NCBI GenBank assembly: GCA_017443895.1
Contig: JAFSXU010000068.1
Coordinates: 1-64,000, forward strand
Reading direction: 5' to 3'
Length of the DNA stretch: 64,000 nt
DNA from: Clostridia bacterium
GTDB lineage: Bacteria > Bacillota > Clostridia > UBA1381
Numbering within the stretch: the first letter of the stretch is position 1; each line of letters opens with the position of its first letter. The position numbers and the translations under genes are program-made. The notes below the pieces were generated by a model, which had not been told where the DNA came from, searched no databases, and was given only the letters and a program-made list of their open reading frames with translations. Below are positions 42,421-52,710 of this stretch, piece by piece.

Positions 42421-43404
42421 ATGGCAGAATTAAGATGGAACCCTCTTATAAAGGACTGGGTTATGATTGCATCACACAGACAGAACAGACCGAATATGCC
42501 AAAGGATTGGTGTCCGTTTTGCCCGGGTCCCGATAATGACAAGGTGCCCAAATCATTTGATGTTTTAGAGTACGATAACGATTTTCCGGCGCTTTCGCAA
42601 ACACCGCCCGAACCCGACGATGTAGAGACAAGGCTGTATAAGACAAAGCCTGCATACGGTAAATGTGAGGTTATTCTCTATTCACCCGAGCATACCGTAA
42701 CCTTGCCCGAGTTGTCGGTAGGTCATATAAGAAAGCTTGTTGATTTGTGGCAGGAGCGCTTTGAGCTTATGAGTAAGGATGAGAACATAAAATATGTTTT
42801 CATCTTTGAGAACAGAGGCGCAGTGGTAGGTGTGTCAATGCCACACCCACACGGTCAGATTTACGGATATTCCGTAATCCCTAAAAAAATCGAGCTTGAG
42901 CTTTCCTCGTGCAAGGAGCATAAGGAAAAAACGGGCGATTGCCTTATCTGCGATATGTTGGAGGACGAGGTTAAAGACGGCAGACGCATTATTTTTGAAA
43001 ATGACGATTTTATTGTATTCCTGCCGTTCTATTGCGAATACCCATACGGAATTTATGTTGCCGCAAAGCGCCATGTTCAAAACCTTACACAGCTTAGTGA
43101 CAAGGAAAAAACAAGCCTTGCAAGGACATTAAAGGAGGCGGCAGGCACACTTGATGCACTGTTTGATTATCCGTTCCCGTATATGATGTGTATGTATCAA
43201 AACCCTGTAAACACAGACGACAATATAGACGATTATCATTTCCATATTGCGTTCTATCCGCCAATGCGTGACAGGGATAAGCAAAAGTTCAACGCATCGT
43301 CGGAAACAGGCGCATGGGCGCATTGTAACCCGACAGCGCCAGAGGCAAAAGCGGTTGAATTAAGAGAGGCGCATAAGAAATATTTGGAAAAGATTGGCGA
43401 ATAA
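42421..43404 (+). CDS. galT: Galactose-1-phosphate uridylyltransferase
   Basis: 327 residues of the HIT superfamily. The N-terminal ELRWNPLIKDWVMIASHR and CPFCPG (zinc ligands) are typical. The active-site HPHGQ is near residue 140, its second histidine being the uridylylated nucleophile, and HFHIAFYPP lies in the C-terminal half. It moves UMP between UDP-glucose and galactose-1-phosphate in the Leloir pathway. GGAGG precedes the ATG. A convergent GH2 glycosidase gene that may release galactose lies just downstream. Confidence 0.93.
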   Translation: MAELRWNPLIKDWVMIASHRQNRPNMPKDWCPFCPGPDNDKVPKSFDVLEYDNDFPALSQTPPEPDDVETRLYKTKPAYGKCEVILYSPEHTVTLPELSVGHIRKLVDLWQERFELMSKDENIKYVFIFENRGAVVGVSMPHPHGQIYGYSVIPKKIELELSSCKEHKEKTGDCLICDMLEDEVKDGRRIIFENDDFIVFLPFYCEYPYGIYVAAKRHVQNLTQLSDKEKTSLARTLKEAAGTLDALFDYPFPYMMCMYQNPVNTDDNIDDYHFHIAFYPPMRDRDKQKFNASSETGAWAHCNPTAPEAKAVELREAHKKYLEKIGE

Positions 43405-43420
43405 TTACATATGTGTGAAA

Positions 43421-43449
43421 AAAAGGAGCTGTTTTGTCAGCTCCTTTTG
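43421..43449 (+). terminator. Terminator of galT
   Basis: AAAGGAGCTG pairs with CAGCTCCTTTT. Confidence 0.85.
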
Positions 43450-43465
43450 TGTTTGAAATGGATTG

Positions 43466-43632
43466 TAAATTTGGGTTTATATGCGTAAATGGGTATCGAA
43501 ATTTGTAGGGGAGGGTTTCCATGCCCTCCCGTTCCCAATATCGTTGTCGGGGATGCGGACAGGCACAGAGACCTGTCCCTACAACCCATACCAATTTACG
43601 ATTTCTTAATGGTACGCTAAACCAAAATTTAT
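43466..43632. repeat. Dispersed repeat, short cassette variant R4
   Basis: A complete copy between convergent galT and the GH2 gene, differing from R2 and R3 by a one-base deletion (AATATCGTTG in place of AATATGCGTTG) and a few substitutions. It ends three bases before the GH2 stop codon. Confidence 0.9.
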
Positions 43633-43635
43633 ATG

Positions 43636-46260
43636 TTATTTTATGAGCTTTAATATAACATCCTTATCCAATTTATATTTGGGCTCGAATTTATCCGAAT
43701 TTACATACTTAGCCATTGCATTTTTTAATGCAACGGATGCCATATCATCAGCACTCAGGTCAAAGCCTGTAAATAAAATCCTTGCTCCGTCAATATCCGC
43801 CTCAAATAACGGCGAGCGCACGATATTTTCAAAGAAGTTCGGTATCGGCTCCACTATTGCGTAAAAATCATGCGGAAAGCTTGAAATATCAAGACTTATC
43901 GACTTATCAATCGGGTGCTTCCACTGAAAAGACGGAATATCCCTTGTCGGGAAGTTATCAAATAACGGATTATCGTTATGTATAAGCATACCGCTTGTCC
44001 TTGTAGACTTAAAGTATGCAGGCGACCAGAATATCGGCTTAAATACGCCCTGCGCATACGATACGGTATTGTCAGCGTCCATTGAAAATACGCATTTTTG
44101 CTTGTTTATAATTGCATTTTCAAGCTCCGCTTTCGTTCTTATCACAGGCACATCAAAATCGGCAGTATCGTCTGTGTATACGAATATATACCATGAATTT
44201 GAATTTTCAAGCGCGCTTAGCGTAACGGTAAGCATAGTCGGCTTTTTAATAAAATCAAGCGGTATGCTTACGGTATTGTCCTTTGTCCTTGTTTCATATA
44301 CAGTATTTCCGTTATCGGATAAGGTAAGGGTATATAATATATCCTCAGTCTGATTTTCGCTGTTATTATATACACTGAGCTTTGCGTTTAAGGTATCGGT
44401 GTTTTTAAATAACCGCTTTGCCTCAAACAACGGTACAATATCCGATGAATAACGGCAAAATTCCTCTGCCTCTAAAAAGCCCTTGGGCTTATAGAAGGCG
44501 TCAAGAGCGCCTATTGTGGCAGTTCCCTGACCTGTGTAGTCGGTCAGGGATAAGAGACTTATTCCGCCCATGCCCTTTGTTCTTAAAGCCGCTTCAAGCT
44601 CTTCTTTATACATCATGGTCGAAAATCTGCCCGATGCATAGATATAGTCTGAAAGCCTGTGATAAATCCCCTTATTTATCATATCCTTTTTAATAATCTC
44701 AAAATTTAGCGGTAAGAGGTTTCCCGTGTAGTCCTTTGCTGAGTCAACATCGGGGTATACGCAGTATTGCCCTACCTCAAACGATATAATGGGGAGGGGG
44801 GATGCATTTACTGCCTTGTCATAGTTTATATAGTTATCCTCCGATATAACATCATGGAAAACCTGTAGCCTTACACGCTGTCCGTATATCTCAAACGCAA
44901 GAAGAAAATCCTCGCAGGGCGCGGCAGGGTGATCAAAGTTTGATGTCATGGTATATAAGCGCCTGTCATCAAGCGCCTTTATCTGGGTTGTAATATCTTC
45001 AAGCATTGCAAAGTCGCCCAAAAGCTCGTTGCCGTTTGAGAACATTATAAATGACGGATGGTTTCCGAAGGTGTGAGAAATGTTTAATGCCTCACGGGTG
45101 TAGTAATCACGGTGTATCATATCCCCACCGGCGTCGTTTGTGCAAACATCATAGTTTAACCACAACGGCATTTCACATAAGATGTATACACCAAGAGTGT
45201 CAGCGGCAAAAAATGCGGCGTGGGGCGGTACCCATGAATGAAAACGCACAAAGTTAAGTCCGTATTCCTTAACTGTTTTCATAAGCGAAAGCCAAAACTC
45301 CTCATCATGCGGAGGGTAGCCCGTAAGCGGAAAAATTGCGCAGTCCGTTGTACCGCGCAAGGACAGGGGCTTATTGTTTATCATAAGCTGTTTATCCTTA
45401 ACCCATACCTTTCGCATACCAAAGGTTTCACAAATTTCGTCATTGCCCTCGGGTGTTTTGAGTGTTGCAGTTACGGTATAGAGGTTTGTATTATACTCAT
45501 CCCAAAGCATTGGGTTCTCTATCGGGTAGTCAATATGCACTGTCTGCTTTCTGTTAAAGAGCGTTATATTATGCGTTTGGGTTTGTAACCTTGTACCGTC
45601 GGGCGCTGTTACCGACAGTGAAAGAACAGCGTCTATCCTTGAATCGGGCAGGGAACAGCTTGAATTTATAACGACATCACAGCGGATTTTATTATCGTAT
45701 GGGAAAACACGGAGTGCATCAATATTTGCAATATCCTTTATGCGAATTTGTGCCCTGCCTATAATTCCAAGCCATATGGACTGCGTATCAAAGCTGTAGC
45801 CCGATGCAAGCTCCTCAATATTTAATAAATCCCTGTTGTCAATTCTGAGCGTCAGGGTATGCTTGCCCTTAGTGAGCTTTTTTGACAGGTCATAAATATG
45901 CGGTGTTGAAATCTCAATAATCTGCCGTCCTATCTTCTCGCCGTCAATATAGCAATCCGATGCAATGTTTACTCTCTCCAAAAACAGGCAAACATCCTTG
46001 TTCGTCAAATCCTCACATTCAAAATCCGTTTGAAGCCAAAGCGCACCCTTATAATCGTATTTGGGGATAAGCGAGCGCACCGTTTCTTTTGTCATTTCGG
46101 TGAACGGAAGAGCCTGTGCACCTATTTTGTTATCGCAGGTTGAGCCGGGAACGGTAAAACCGTTATATTTAAGCCTTCTTTTAAAAAATTTCTCCGATAT
46201 GCCGATATCCTTATCGTCTGTTTCATATCTCCATGTGCCGTGTAAGTTTATTATATCCAT
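43636..46260 (-). CDS. Glycoside hydrolase family 2 (beta-galactosidase/beta-glucuronidase-like)
   Basis: 874 residues. The layout is GH2: an N-terminal jelly-roll sugar-binding domain (LHGTWRYETDD, FTVPGSTCDNKIG), an immunoglobulin-like domain, and a TIM barrel. The acid/base glutamate is in FSNGNE near residue 411 and the nucleophile in SFEVGQY near residue 493. LRGTTDCAIFPLTGYP is a variant of the usual LRG-N-H-D segment. No signal peptide, so it acts inside the cell on imported oligosaccharides. The exact sugar cannot be read. AGGAG precedes the ATG. Confidence 0.9.
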   Translation of the reverse strand: MDIINLHGTWRYETDDKDIGISEKFFKRRLKYNGFTVPGSTCDNKIGAQALPFTEMTKETVRSLIPKYDYKGALWLQTDFECEDLTNKDVCLFLERVNIASDCYIDGEKIGRQIIEISTPHIYDLSKKLTKGKHTLTLRIDNRDLLNIEELASGYSFDTQSIWLGIIGRAQIRIKDIANIDALRVFPYDNKIRCDVVINSSCSLPDSRIDAVLSLSVTAPDGTRLQTQTHNITLFNRKQTVHIDYPIENPMLWDEYNTNLYTVTATLKTPEGNDEICETFGMRKVWVKDKQLMINNKPLSLRGTTDCAIFPLTGYPPHDEEFWLSLMKTVKEYGLNFVRFHSWVPPHAAFFAADTLGVYILCEMPLWLNYDVCTNDAGGDMIHRDYYTREALNISHTFGNHPSFIMFSNGNELLGDFAMLEDITTQIKALDDRRLYTMTSNFDHPAAPCEDFLLAFEIYGQRVRLQVFHDVISEDNYINYDKAVNASPLPIISFEVGQYCVYPDVDSAKDYTGNLLPLNFEIIKKDMINKGIYHRLSDYIYASGRFSTMMYKEELEAALRTKGMGGISLLSLTDYTGQGTATIGALDAFYKPKGFLEAEEFCRYSSDIVPLFEAKRLFKNTDTLNAKLSVYNNSENQTEDILYTLTLSDNGNTVYETRTKDNTVSIPLDFIKKPTMLTVTLSALENSNSWYIFVYTDDTADFDVPVIRTKAELENAIINKQKCVFSMDADNTVSYAQGVFKPIFWSPAYFKSTRTSGMLIHNDNPLFDNFPTRDIPSFQWKHPIDKSISLDISSFPHDFYAIVEPIPNFFENIVRSPLFEADIDGARILFTGFDLSADDMASVALKNAMAKYVNSDKFEPKYKLDKDVILKLIK

Positions 46261-46291
46261 TAGCCTTTGCTCCTAAATTTAATATGATGAC

Positions 46292-46320
46292 ATTATACAC
46301 CAATACAGGGGCGATTTCCA
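46292..46320 (-). promoter_or_regulatory. Promoter of the GH2 gene
   Basis: On the minus strand TGGAAA (46315-46320), 17 bases, TATAAT (46292-46297). Confidence 0.55.
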
Positions 46321-46422
46321 TAGTAAAAGTTGCTGTTACGGGTGATTTTGGAAATATGCGGCACCAAATTTTATAAATTGTTGAAAATTCATTAACAATT
46401 TATTACAATTTAAAAGATTTTA

Positions 46423-46451
46423 TTGCAGAATATACATATATATGGTATGAT
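46423..46451 (+). promoter_or_regulatory. Promoter of the SLH protein gene
   Basis: TTGCAG (46423-46428), 17 bases, TATGAT (46446-46451). Confidence 0.65.
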
Positions 46452-46490
46452 AGAGCTACATAAAATGTATGATGAAAGGAATATGGTATA

Positions 46491-48299
46491 ATGAAAAAGA
46501 AGATATTATCAGCAATATTGGCATTATCAATAACAGGTGCACTTTGTGTTCCTGCATTTGCCTTTACAGATATGGACGATCCTGCATACGCATGGGCGCA
46601 GGAATATGTAAATGCTATGAACGAGGGAGGCTACATTTCAGGCTATGAGGACAATACATTCCGTCCCGATAATCAGGTAACAAGGCTTGAATGTCTTGCT
46701 CTGTTTGCAAGAGCAATGGGCTCAAAGAAAGCGGAGAATGAGTCGGTTTTAGCCTTGGCGCATAATGATTACGATGCTCTTATAAAGAATTACACCTTAT
46801 CATGGGGCACGGACGAGATTGCGTATCTTTTATATAAGGGTGTGTTAAAGAAAGCAGATCTTGACACATATCTTTTAGGCACGGAAAAGGATACGCCGAT
46901 GCAGCGTTATGAAGCGGCAGTTATTATAACAAAGGCATTAAACGGCGAGGCAGACGCACTTGCACAAAACGGTATTGTCTTAGATTATACCGATGCGCGT
47001 GAAATTCCGTCAGTTGCTGTGCAGTATGTAAATTATGTAACAAAAGAGGGCGTTATGACAGGTATGGGTGACGGAACCTTTTCACCTACATCGTCTGTTT
47101 CAAGAGCGCAGATGGCTGTTATGCTGTCAAGAACAGTTGATAAAACAGGCTATACATTTATAAAAGGTCATATAGATGCGGTTTCGGCAGAGGATAAGAC
47201 TATTACATATACCGCAAACGGTGAGACACAGACCATTCCGTATTCCGATACTACCGCAATGCGTGTTTTGGGAACGGTTACTCAGCCAAGAATAATGACA
47301 GTTAATGTTGCGGGTGTTTTAACCCTTGCAAGCGGCGAGTTAATCTCAGTTGATGCATTATCCGATGTACCTGATGAAACATTATCAGGTGTTTATAAGG
47401 GATATACAACATCTGCAGGCACAACCTTTGTAAAGATTACCGTAGACGGTGAAATGAGATCATACGAGTGTGCAAAGGATATGTCCGTTACATACGGAGG
47501 CGGTCCTTCAACATTAAGAAGCTTTGTTGACGGCGATGCTGTAACAGTATCTTTAACAGACGGTAAGATTTCATACATTTCGGGTAACGAGAAGGAATAT
47601 GTAGTAAAGAACGCTATTGTTGAGGATATAACAATAGATAATCAGGTTGCAATGAAGATAAGCTCTGCAGAGGCTGACTATGACGGAAAAACATACACAG
47701 TTGCAAGCGATGTTGTTGTTACAAAGAACAATATGACATCTGATTTATCCGCTATATATGTCGGCGATACCGTAAATGTAACATTAAGATATAACGAGAT
47801 AACAAAGATTGTTGCAACATCTGTAAGAAAGAATATTGAGGGTACAATTTCGTCACTTACGATCGGGTCAACAACATCATCAATGGTTGTAAATGTAAAG
47901 GGAGTTGAAACAGAATACACAATTCCTGCCGATGTTAAGATTATAATAAACGGTGATACGGGAAGCCTCTATGACTTTAGAGTAGGCGATGCCGTAAAGC
48001 TTACAACCGACAGTAACGCAATCACAAAGATAAGCGCTACATCAACACAGACAACACAGGGTAATGTAACAGGCGTTGTAACAGGTGTCAACGCATCATA
48101 CGGATTTATTATGGTTATGGATTCTGACGGTCAGACAACAACCGTATTCTGTAAGGATAATACAACAAAGTTTATGACTATGCAGGGCGTTTCAAAGACA
48201 ATGTCTGCAATTAAGGAAGGTCAGACAGTAAACGCAATGGGCACGGTATCTAACGGCGCATTTGCGGCAACGCTTGTAATTATCACAGCAGATAAATAA
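46491..48299 (+). CDS. S-layer homology (SLH) domain surface protein
   Basis: 602 residues. The signal peptide is cut near residue 24 (AFAF). SLH modules follow over about 25-225 (FTDMDDPAYAWAQEYVNAM, GYISGYEDNTFRPDNQVTRLE, GVMTGMGDGTFSPTSSVSRAQMA), which bind secondary cell-wall polymer. The rest is a series of short beta-rich repeats rich in T, V and D, with no enzyme motif. It is probably a structural or adhesive surface protein. AAAGGA precedes the ATG. Confidence 0.9.
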   Translation: MKKKILSAILALSITGALCVPAFAFTDMDDPAYAWAQEYVNAMNEGGYISGYEDNTFRPDNQVTRLECLALFARAMGSKKAENESVLALAHNDYDALIKNYTLSWGTDEIAYLLYKGVLKKADLDTYLLGTEKDTPMQRYEAAVIITKALNGEADALAQNGIVLDYTDAREIPSVAVQYVNYVTKEGVMTGMGDGTFSPTSSVSRAQMAVMLSRTVDKTGYTFIKGHIDAVSAEDKTITYTANGETQTIPYSDTTAMRVLGTVTQPRIMTVNVAGVLTLASGELISVDALSDVPDETLSGVYKGYTTSAGTTFVKITVDGEMRSYECAKDMSVTYGGGPSTLRSFVDGDAVTVSLTDGKISYISGNEKEYVVKNAIVEDITIDNQVAMKISSAEADYDGKTYTVASDVVVTKNNMTSDLSAIYVGDTVNVTLRYNEITKIVATSVRKNIEGTISSLTIGSTTSSMVVNVKGVETEYTIPADVKIIINGDTGSLYDFRVGDAVKLTTDSNAITKISATSTQTTQGNVTGVVTGVNASYGFIMVMDSDGQTTTVFCKDNTTKFMTMQGVSKTMSAIKEGQTVNAMGTVSNGAFAATLVIITADK

Positions 48300-48392
48300 T
48301 AACTTGTATTTATAAAATCGGTAAAATGGAATTGGGGGCTGTTGCTTGCGCGACACTCCCATTTCGTTTAATTTTCGTATTGGAGGATGTAA

Positions 48393-49541
48393 ATGAACTT
48401 TTTTCAGAAAAATTCAAAAGTAATAGTTGCATTCGTGTTTGCGTGTGCGGTAATATTTGTCTATAAAACATTTGATAATCTTGGGAACATCTTTGAAAGT
48501 ATAGGAACGGTTCTAAAAGCCTTCACACCGTTTTTTATCGGCTTTGTAATCGCTTACATTTTAAATATGCCGTCAAAAAAGTTTGCAGGTATATTTAAAA
48601 AGAGCAAGAAAGCGTTTCTGAACACCCATTCCTACGGTATCGGTGTTGCCTGCTCGTATGTGCTGGCGATTGTGCTTGTGGTTATTGCAATAAGCGCGGT
48701 TATTCCGGCATTGAGCAAAAACATTATTGAAATTTATAATAATATGCCGACATATGTCAAGTCCATCGAGGGTTATTTAAACGATATTGAGGTTTTAAAA
48801 ACCATTAACCTTGTCGGCGAGGACGGTCTTGATATTTATTCAACCATAAATTCTATGATTGCAAAGATTGATATAAGCCAGTTCGGAAAATATGCCGAGG
48901 GTGTTGCATCCATAACATCGGGAGTCTTAAATATTTTCATTGCCATTATATCGTCAATATATATGCTTCTTGACAAGGAGCGCATTGTAGAGGCAGTTAA
49001 GGTGTTTATGCGCACAATATTCAAAGAGTCAACCGCAAACAGCATTATCCGCCATGCCGGAAGTATAAACCAGATTTTTATTAACTATATATACAGCCGT
49101 TTAATATGCTGTGTGATAATCGGAGTTGCATCGGGAATTGCGCTTACAATCATAGGTGTAAAGTATGCGCTCTTGCTTGCAATATTTGTGGGACTGATGG
49201 ATATGATCCCATACTTTGGCTCAATTATATCCTGCGTTGTTGCAATCCTTGTAGCGTTGGTAACGGGCGGATTGTGGAAAGCGATTTGGTCAGCAGGCGT
49301 ATTGTTCGTGCTCCAACAGCTTGACGGTAATGTATTGGCGCCTAAGGTAATGGGTGAAACATTGGAAATAAGACCGCTTTGGATAATCTGTGCGGTAACG
49401 GTCGGCGGTAGCCTGTTCGGGTTCTGGGGAATGTTGATTTCCGTACCGGTTGTTGCGGTTATAAAGGCAATCGTGTCCGAATACTGGGGCGATTTTGCCG
49501 AAAAACGCAATACTAAGGATAAGGACGGTAGCGCTGTTTGA
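48393..49541 (+). CDS. AI-2E family (PerM/YtvI-like) membrane transporter
   Basis: 382 residues with about eight membrane spans. The family signatures are the N-terminal double span, the amphipathic central region (NIIEIYNNMPTYVKSIEG), and the C-terminal block DMIPYFGSIISC...LEIRPLWIICAVTVGG. Members export small molecules or run sodium/proton exchange, and the substrate here is unknown. GGAGG precedes the ATG. Its stop overlaps the next gene's start, the first of three coupled genes. Confidence 0.9.
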   Translation: MNFFQKNSKVIVAFVFACAVIFVYKTFDNLGNIFESIGTVLKAFTPFFIGFVIAYILNMPSKKFAGIFKKSKKAFLNTHSYGIGVACSYVLAIVLVVIAISAVIPALSKNIIEIYNNMPTYVKSIEGYLNDIEVLKTINLVGEDGLDIYSTINSMIAKIDISQFGKYAEGVASITSGVLNIFIAIISSIYMLLDKERIVEAVKVFMRTIFKESTANSIIRHAGSINQIFINYIYSRLICCVIIGVASGIALTIIGVKYALLLAIFVGLMDMIPYFGSIISCVVAILVALVTGGLWKAIWSAGVLFVLQQLDGNVLAPKVMGETLEIRPLWIICAVTVGGSLFGFWGMLISVPVVAVIKAIVSEYWGDFAEKRNTKDKDGSAV

Positions 49542-50743
49542 AAAATATAGCTATAATAGGCGGCGGTGCATCGGGTATGGTTTGCGCCATTGTTGCATCG
49601 CAGAATAAGAATAATACGGTAACTATCTATGAGCGTGGCAAAAGGGTAGGTAAAAAAATACTTGCTACCGGTAACGGCAGATGTAATATGACTAACATCT
49701 ATGCCGATATTTCACGCTATCACGGTGAGGATACCTCGTTTATAAATTATGCAACGGATAATTTCTGGGTTGGTGAAACGCTTGATTTTTTCAGTGAGCT
49801 TGGAATTTTGTATAAGGTTGAGGACGAGGGCAAGGTATACCCCTATTCCGACCAGGCATCGGCAGTTTTAGATGTACTGAGGCTGAAACTTGAAAAAAAC
49901 GGTGTCAATATCGTGACAGGCTTTGAGGTCAAGGATATAAAAAATCAGGGCAACGGCTTTTTAATATCCGATTATAATAACAGATGCCAAAAAGCCGACT
50001 GTGTGGTTATTGCAACAGGCGGTAAGGCTGCGCCCGACCTTGGCTCAAACGGAAGCGGTTATAATATTTTATCACGCTTGGGGCATCATATTAGTAATCT
50101 TTCTCCGTCGCTTGTCCAGATAAAAACAGCGGGGGATATACCAAAAAAATTAAAGGGTATCAAGGTAAATGCAGCTGTTACATTAGGGGAAAATCAAGAA
50201 ACGGGCGAGGTCCTCTTTACCGATTACGGCTTGTCGGGTCCGCCTGTATTTTCACTTTCTGCATACCTTGATAAGAATTCAAAAATATCGCTTGATATTA
50301 TGAGCGAATATTCAAGAACAGATATTGAAAGCTTATTAAAGGAACGAATATCAAAAAATCCCGAAATTTTGCTTGAGGACTTTTTGGTGGGAGTTTTAAA
50401 TAAGCGTGTGGGGCAGGTAATAATAAAGGATAGCGGTATTTATCCGCTGTCAAGGCTTGCAAGCACCTTAACGGATAAGGAAATCTCCGATTTAGCGGAT
50501 AAAATAAAACACTGGGAATTTGAGATTACAGGCACAATGTCGTGGAACAATGCCCAGGTAACAAAGGGCGGTGCAAAAACGAGGGAGTTTAATCCGCAGA
50601 CTATGGAGTCAAGACTTATAAAAGGTCTGTATGCCGTCGGCGAGGTTTTGGATATCGACGGCGATTGCGGAGGATTTAACCTGCAATGGGCGTGGTCAAG
50701 CGGTTATCTTGCAGGCAGTGATTTGGGAGGAATGAATAAATGA
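49538..50743 (+). CDS. FAD-dependent oxidoreductase, HI0933/BaiN family
   Basis: 401 residues. The N-terminal IIGGGASGMVCAI binds FAD. GKKILATGNGRCNMTN and the C-terminal GLYAVGEVLDIDGDCGGFNLQWAWSSG are hallmarks of the HI0933-like flavoproteins. Start codon TTG at 49538 overlaps the previous stop as TTGA. Its substrate is unknown; relatives reduce steroid-type double bonds in gut Clostridia, but that cannot be inferred here. Confidence 0.92.
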   Translation: MKNIAIIGGGASGMVCAIVASQNKNNTVTIYERGKRVGKKILATGNGRCNMTNIYADISRYHGEDTSFINYATDNFWVGETLDFFSELGILYKVEDEGKVYPYSDQASAVLDVLRLKLEKNGVNIVTGFEVKDIKNQGNGFLISDYNNRCQKADCVVIATGGKAAPDLGSNGSGYNILSRLGHHISNLSPSLVQIKTAGDIPKKLKGIKVNAAVTLGENQETGEVLFTDYGLSGPPVFSLSAYLDKNSKISLDIMSEYSRTDIESLLKERISKNPEILLEDFLVGVLNKRVGQVIIKDSGIYPLSRLASTLTDKEISDLADKIKHWEFEITGTMSWNNAQVTKGGAKTREFNPQTMESRLIKGLYAVGEVLDIDGDCGGFNLQWAWSSGYLAGSDLGGMNK

Positions 50744-51306
50744 GAGAATCAACACTGTGGACAACTAAATACCAGTTTGCAAATATATTTCTTGCACATC
50801 TTGAGGCTATCGGAATTTCGTTTGTGTTTTTGGCGGCGGCGTTCTATCTGCTTATGACAAAGTATATTTTCAGGGAAATCCTGTCCGTAATATTTATGAC
50901 GGTGTACTTTGGAGTTGTGTATTCAAGGGCGCACAAGTTTGCAACTCTTGATAAAAAGCCGTATACCAAAACCCGACCGAGTCTTTTTAAGGGCTTTATG
51001 TTTGGGTTAATGCTGTCGTTTAGCTTTTTCGTTGTTTGGGGCATATATAAGCTTATGTGGATAAATTTCGGTCAGGAGGGAATGTTAAGCTCTGTAGGGG
51101 CGGGAATTTACAGTATATTTTTCTGGATGTATACCATTCCGTTTAACGGAATTATGGGCCTTGCAAAGGGGCATATAATGTGGTATGCACTGCTAAGTAT
51201 GTTTTTGGTACCTGTTCTTGCAACAACCTTGGGCTACTATGCAGGACTTAAAAATTTCAGGCTAATGGATAAAATCGGAAACTTAGCTTATGAAAAGGAA
51301 GATTAA
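50740..51306 (+). CDS. Hypothetical four-span membrane protein
   Basis: 188 residues with hydrophobic spans near 25-45, 48-65, 88-108 and 155-175. The KTRPSLFKG loop between spans is basic, so it should face the cytoplasm. I recognise no family. Its ATG overlaps the oxidoreductase stop by four bases (ATGA), and AGGAATG lies upstream, so it belongs to the same operon. Confidence 0.75.
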   Translation: MRESTLWTTKYQFANIFLAHLEAIGISFVFLAAAFYLLMTKYIFREILSVIFMTVYFGVVYSRAHKFATLDKKPYTKTRPSLFKGFMFGLMLSFSFFVVWGIYKLMWINFGQEGMLSSVGAGIYSIFFWMYTIPFNGIMGLAKGHIMWYALLSMFLVPVLATTLGYYAGLKNFRLMDKIGNLAYEKED

Positions 51307-51416
51307 GTTTGTTTTTGAAGTGTAATAGATACATAATATTGTAGTCGTTGATTTGAAATACATAACAATATATAATACAGTTGTATTATTGTATCAAATA
51401 ATTGCGGATAATAAGG

Positions 51417-51540
51417 AAATGAACAGTGAATAAGTACAATTTTTTATGAATTTGAAAAATCGGAGATTTTTCTACCTTACCTATTCACTTTTCACTATTA
51501 CTTATTACTTGCGATTGAATTTTTTCAATCGCTTATATGA
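51417..51540 (-). repeat. RB-like repeat, inverted copy
   Basis: Read on the minus strand this gives AAGTAATAAGTAATAGTGAAAA, split here as AAGTAATAAG and TAATAGTGAAAA, then GTAAGGTAG and a GAAAAATC-tcc-GATTTTTC hairpin. The order matches RB copies 1 and 2, but the hairpin has a different sequence. It ends just before the ribosome site of the YARHG gene. Confidence 0.65.
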
Positions 51541-51555
51541 TTAGGAGGGAAAGAT

Positions 51556-52668
51556 ATGCTTTGTAAAAAATGTGGGGCGGAGCTTCCGGATAACGCCAAG
51601 GTGTGTAAGTTCTGCGGAGCTGATGTTTTAGCCGACGATGCTACAACGGTTATTGACACGGACGAGAATGTAAGACAGCGTCAGATGGACAAGGTTTTTG
51701 AAGAGAAACAGCAAAAGTTATCAGAGATACAAAAGCGCCGTGATGATAAAAAAGCAAAGCAAAGGCGCAACAAGGTTTTGCTTATAAGCGCATTGTGTGT
51801 TGCCGGTATTTTGGCGGCATTGGGCGGTGCGTTATATGTAAATAATTTGGGGGACACCGATAATGTGGCAGTTAGCCCGTCACCAACCGTAAAAGCAACG
51901 GTTGCGCCAAGCGTTATGCCAAGTACTACACCTGTGGCATCATTGGTTCCGTCAGCATCTCCCGATGCTAACTGGAATGCAACAAACGAGGCGCCCGTAA
52001 ATACAACCGACAGGGGTGCAAGTAACAGTAGCAGTGCAAGTAACGGCACAGCCACAAGATCAGGCTCAACCTCTAATACATCAAGTACATCAAGTACATC
52101 AAGTGCGTCAAGTGCATCAAACAACACAAGACCTGCAACCAATACAAGCAGTGCTAAATACAGCGGAATAAGCTCTGATAAAATAAACTCACAGCTTGCA
52201 ACGGGCGGCGAGGTAGTTGTTGATAACGGCAGATATTATATGACATTTGTAAGCGGCGGCGTTAAGTATTATGCAAATGTTAATACAGGAGCAACAACCG
52301 ATCAGGTAAGGGGTATGGAGTATACCTTGACTGCCGAGCCTACAGGCGATACCTATAACGGAAACACGGTTTATGAAATAACCGCTATGACTAAGTATGA
52401 CGGAAACGGATATATTCTTCCAAAGTCGGGAACACAGTTACTCACAAAGAGTGATATAAGCGGTATGTCAAAGGCTGATTTGTCACTTGCAAGGAACGAG
52501 ATATATGCCCGTCACGGAAGGCGTTTCCAGACAGCCCAGTATCAAAGATACTTTGAGAGTAAGTCATGGTATCATGAAAACCCGAACTATAACTATGCAG
52601 ACGATAACTCAAATCTTAACGAGATAGAGATTAAGAATGTACAGTTTATAATAGATGCGGAGAAATAA
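51556..52668 (+). CDS. Zinc-ribbon membrane protein with C-terminal YARHG domain
   Basis: 370 residues. A zinc ribbon CKKCG...CKFCG lies at residues 3-20. A charged helical stretch (about 35-70), one membrane span (72-92), and a long Ser/Thr/Ala/Pro-rich linker (about 100-195) follow. The C-terminal extracellular YARHG domain is at about 300-370 (LARNEIYARHGRRF). Such proteins have a cytosolic metal-binding head and a cell-wall-side tail; their role is not established. AGGAGGG precedes the ATG. Confidence 0.88.
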   Translation: MLCKKCGAELPDNAKVCKFCGADVLADDATTVIDTDENVRQRQMDKVFEEKQQKLSEIQKRRDDKKAKQRRNKVLLISALCVAGILAALGGALYVNNLGDTDNVAVSPSPTVKATVAPSVMPSTTPVASLVPSASPDANWNATNEAPVNTTDRGASNSSSASNGTATRSGSTSNTSSTSSTSSASSASNNTRPATNTSSAKYSGISSDKINSQLATGGEVVVDNGRYYMTFVSGGVKYYANVNTGATTDQVRGMEYTLTAEPTGDTYNGNTVYEITAMTKYDGNGYILPKSGTQLLTKSDISGMSKADLSLARNEIYARHGRRFQTAQYQRYFESKSWYHENPNYNYADDNSNLNEIEIKNVQFIIDAEK

Positions 52669-52678
52669 TCAAAAAATA

Positions 52679-52710
52679 TTGCAAGGGCAAAATTTGCCCT
52701 TGCTTTTTTT
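52679..52710 (+). terminator. Terminator of the YARHG gene
   Basis: GCAAGGGCAAA pairs with TTTGCCCTTGC, then TTTTTTT. It overlaps the -35 of the tRNA-Leu promoter. Confidence 0.85.

Noticed and set aside
43289-43594. Recurrent frames containing VVGTGLCACPHPRQR in several places
   Set aside because: This peptide is the translation of the short-cassette dispersed repeat (R2, R3, R4) and not a protein family.
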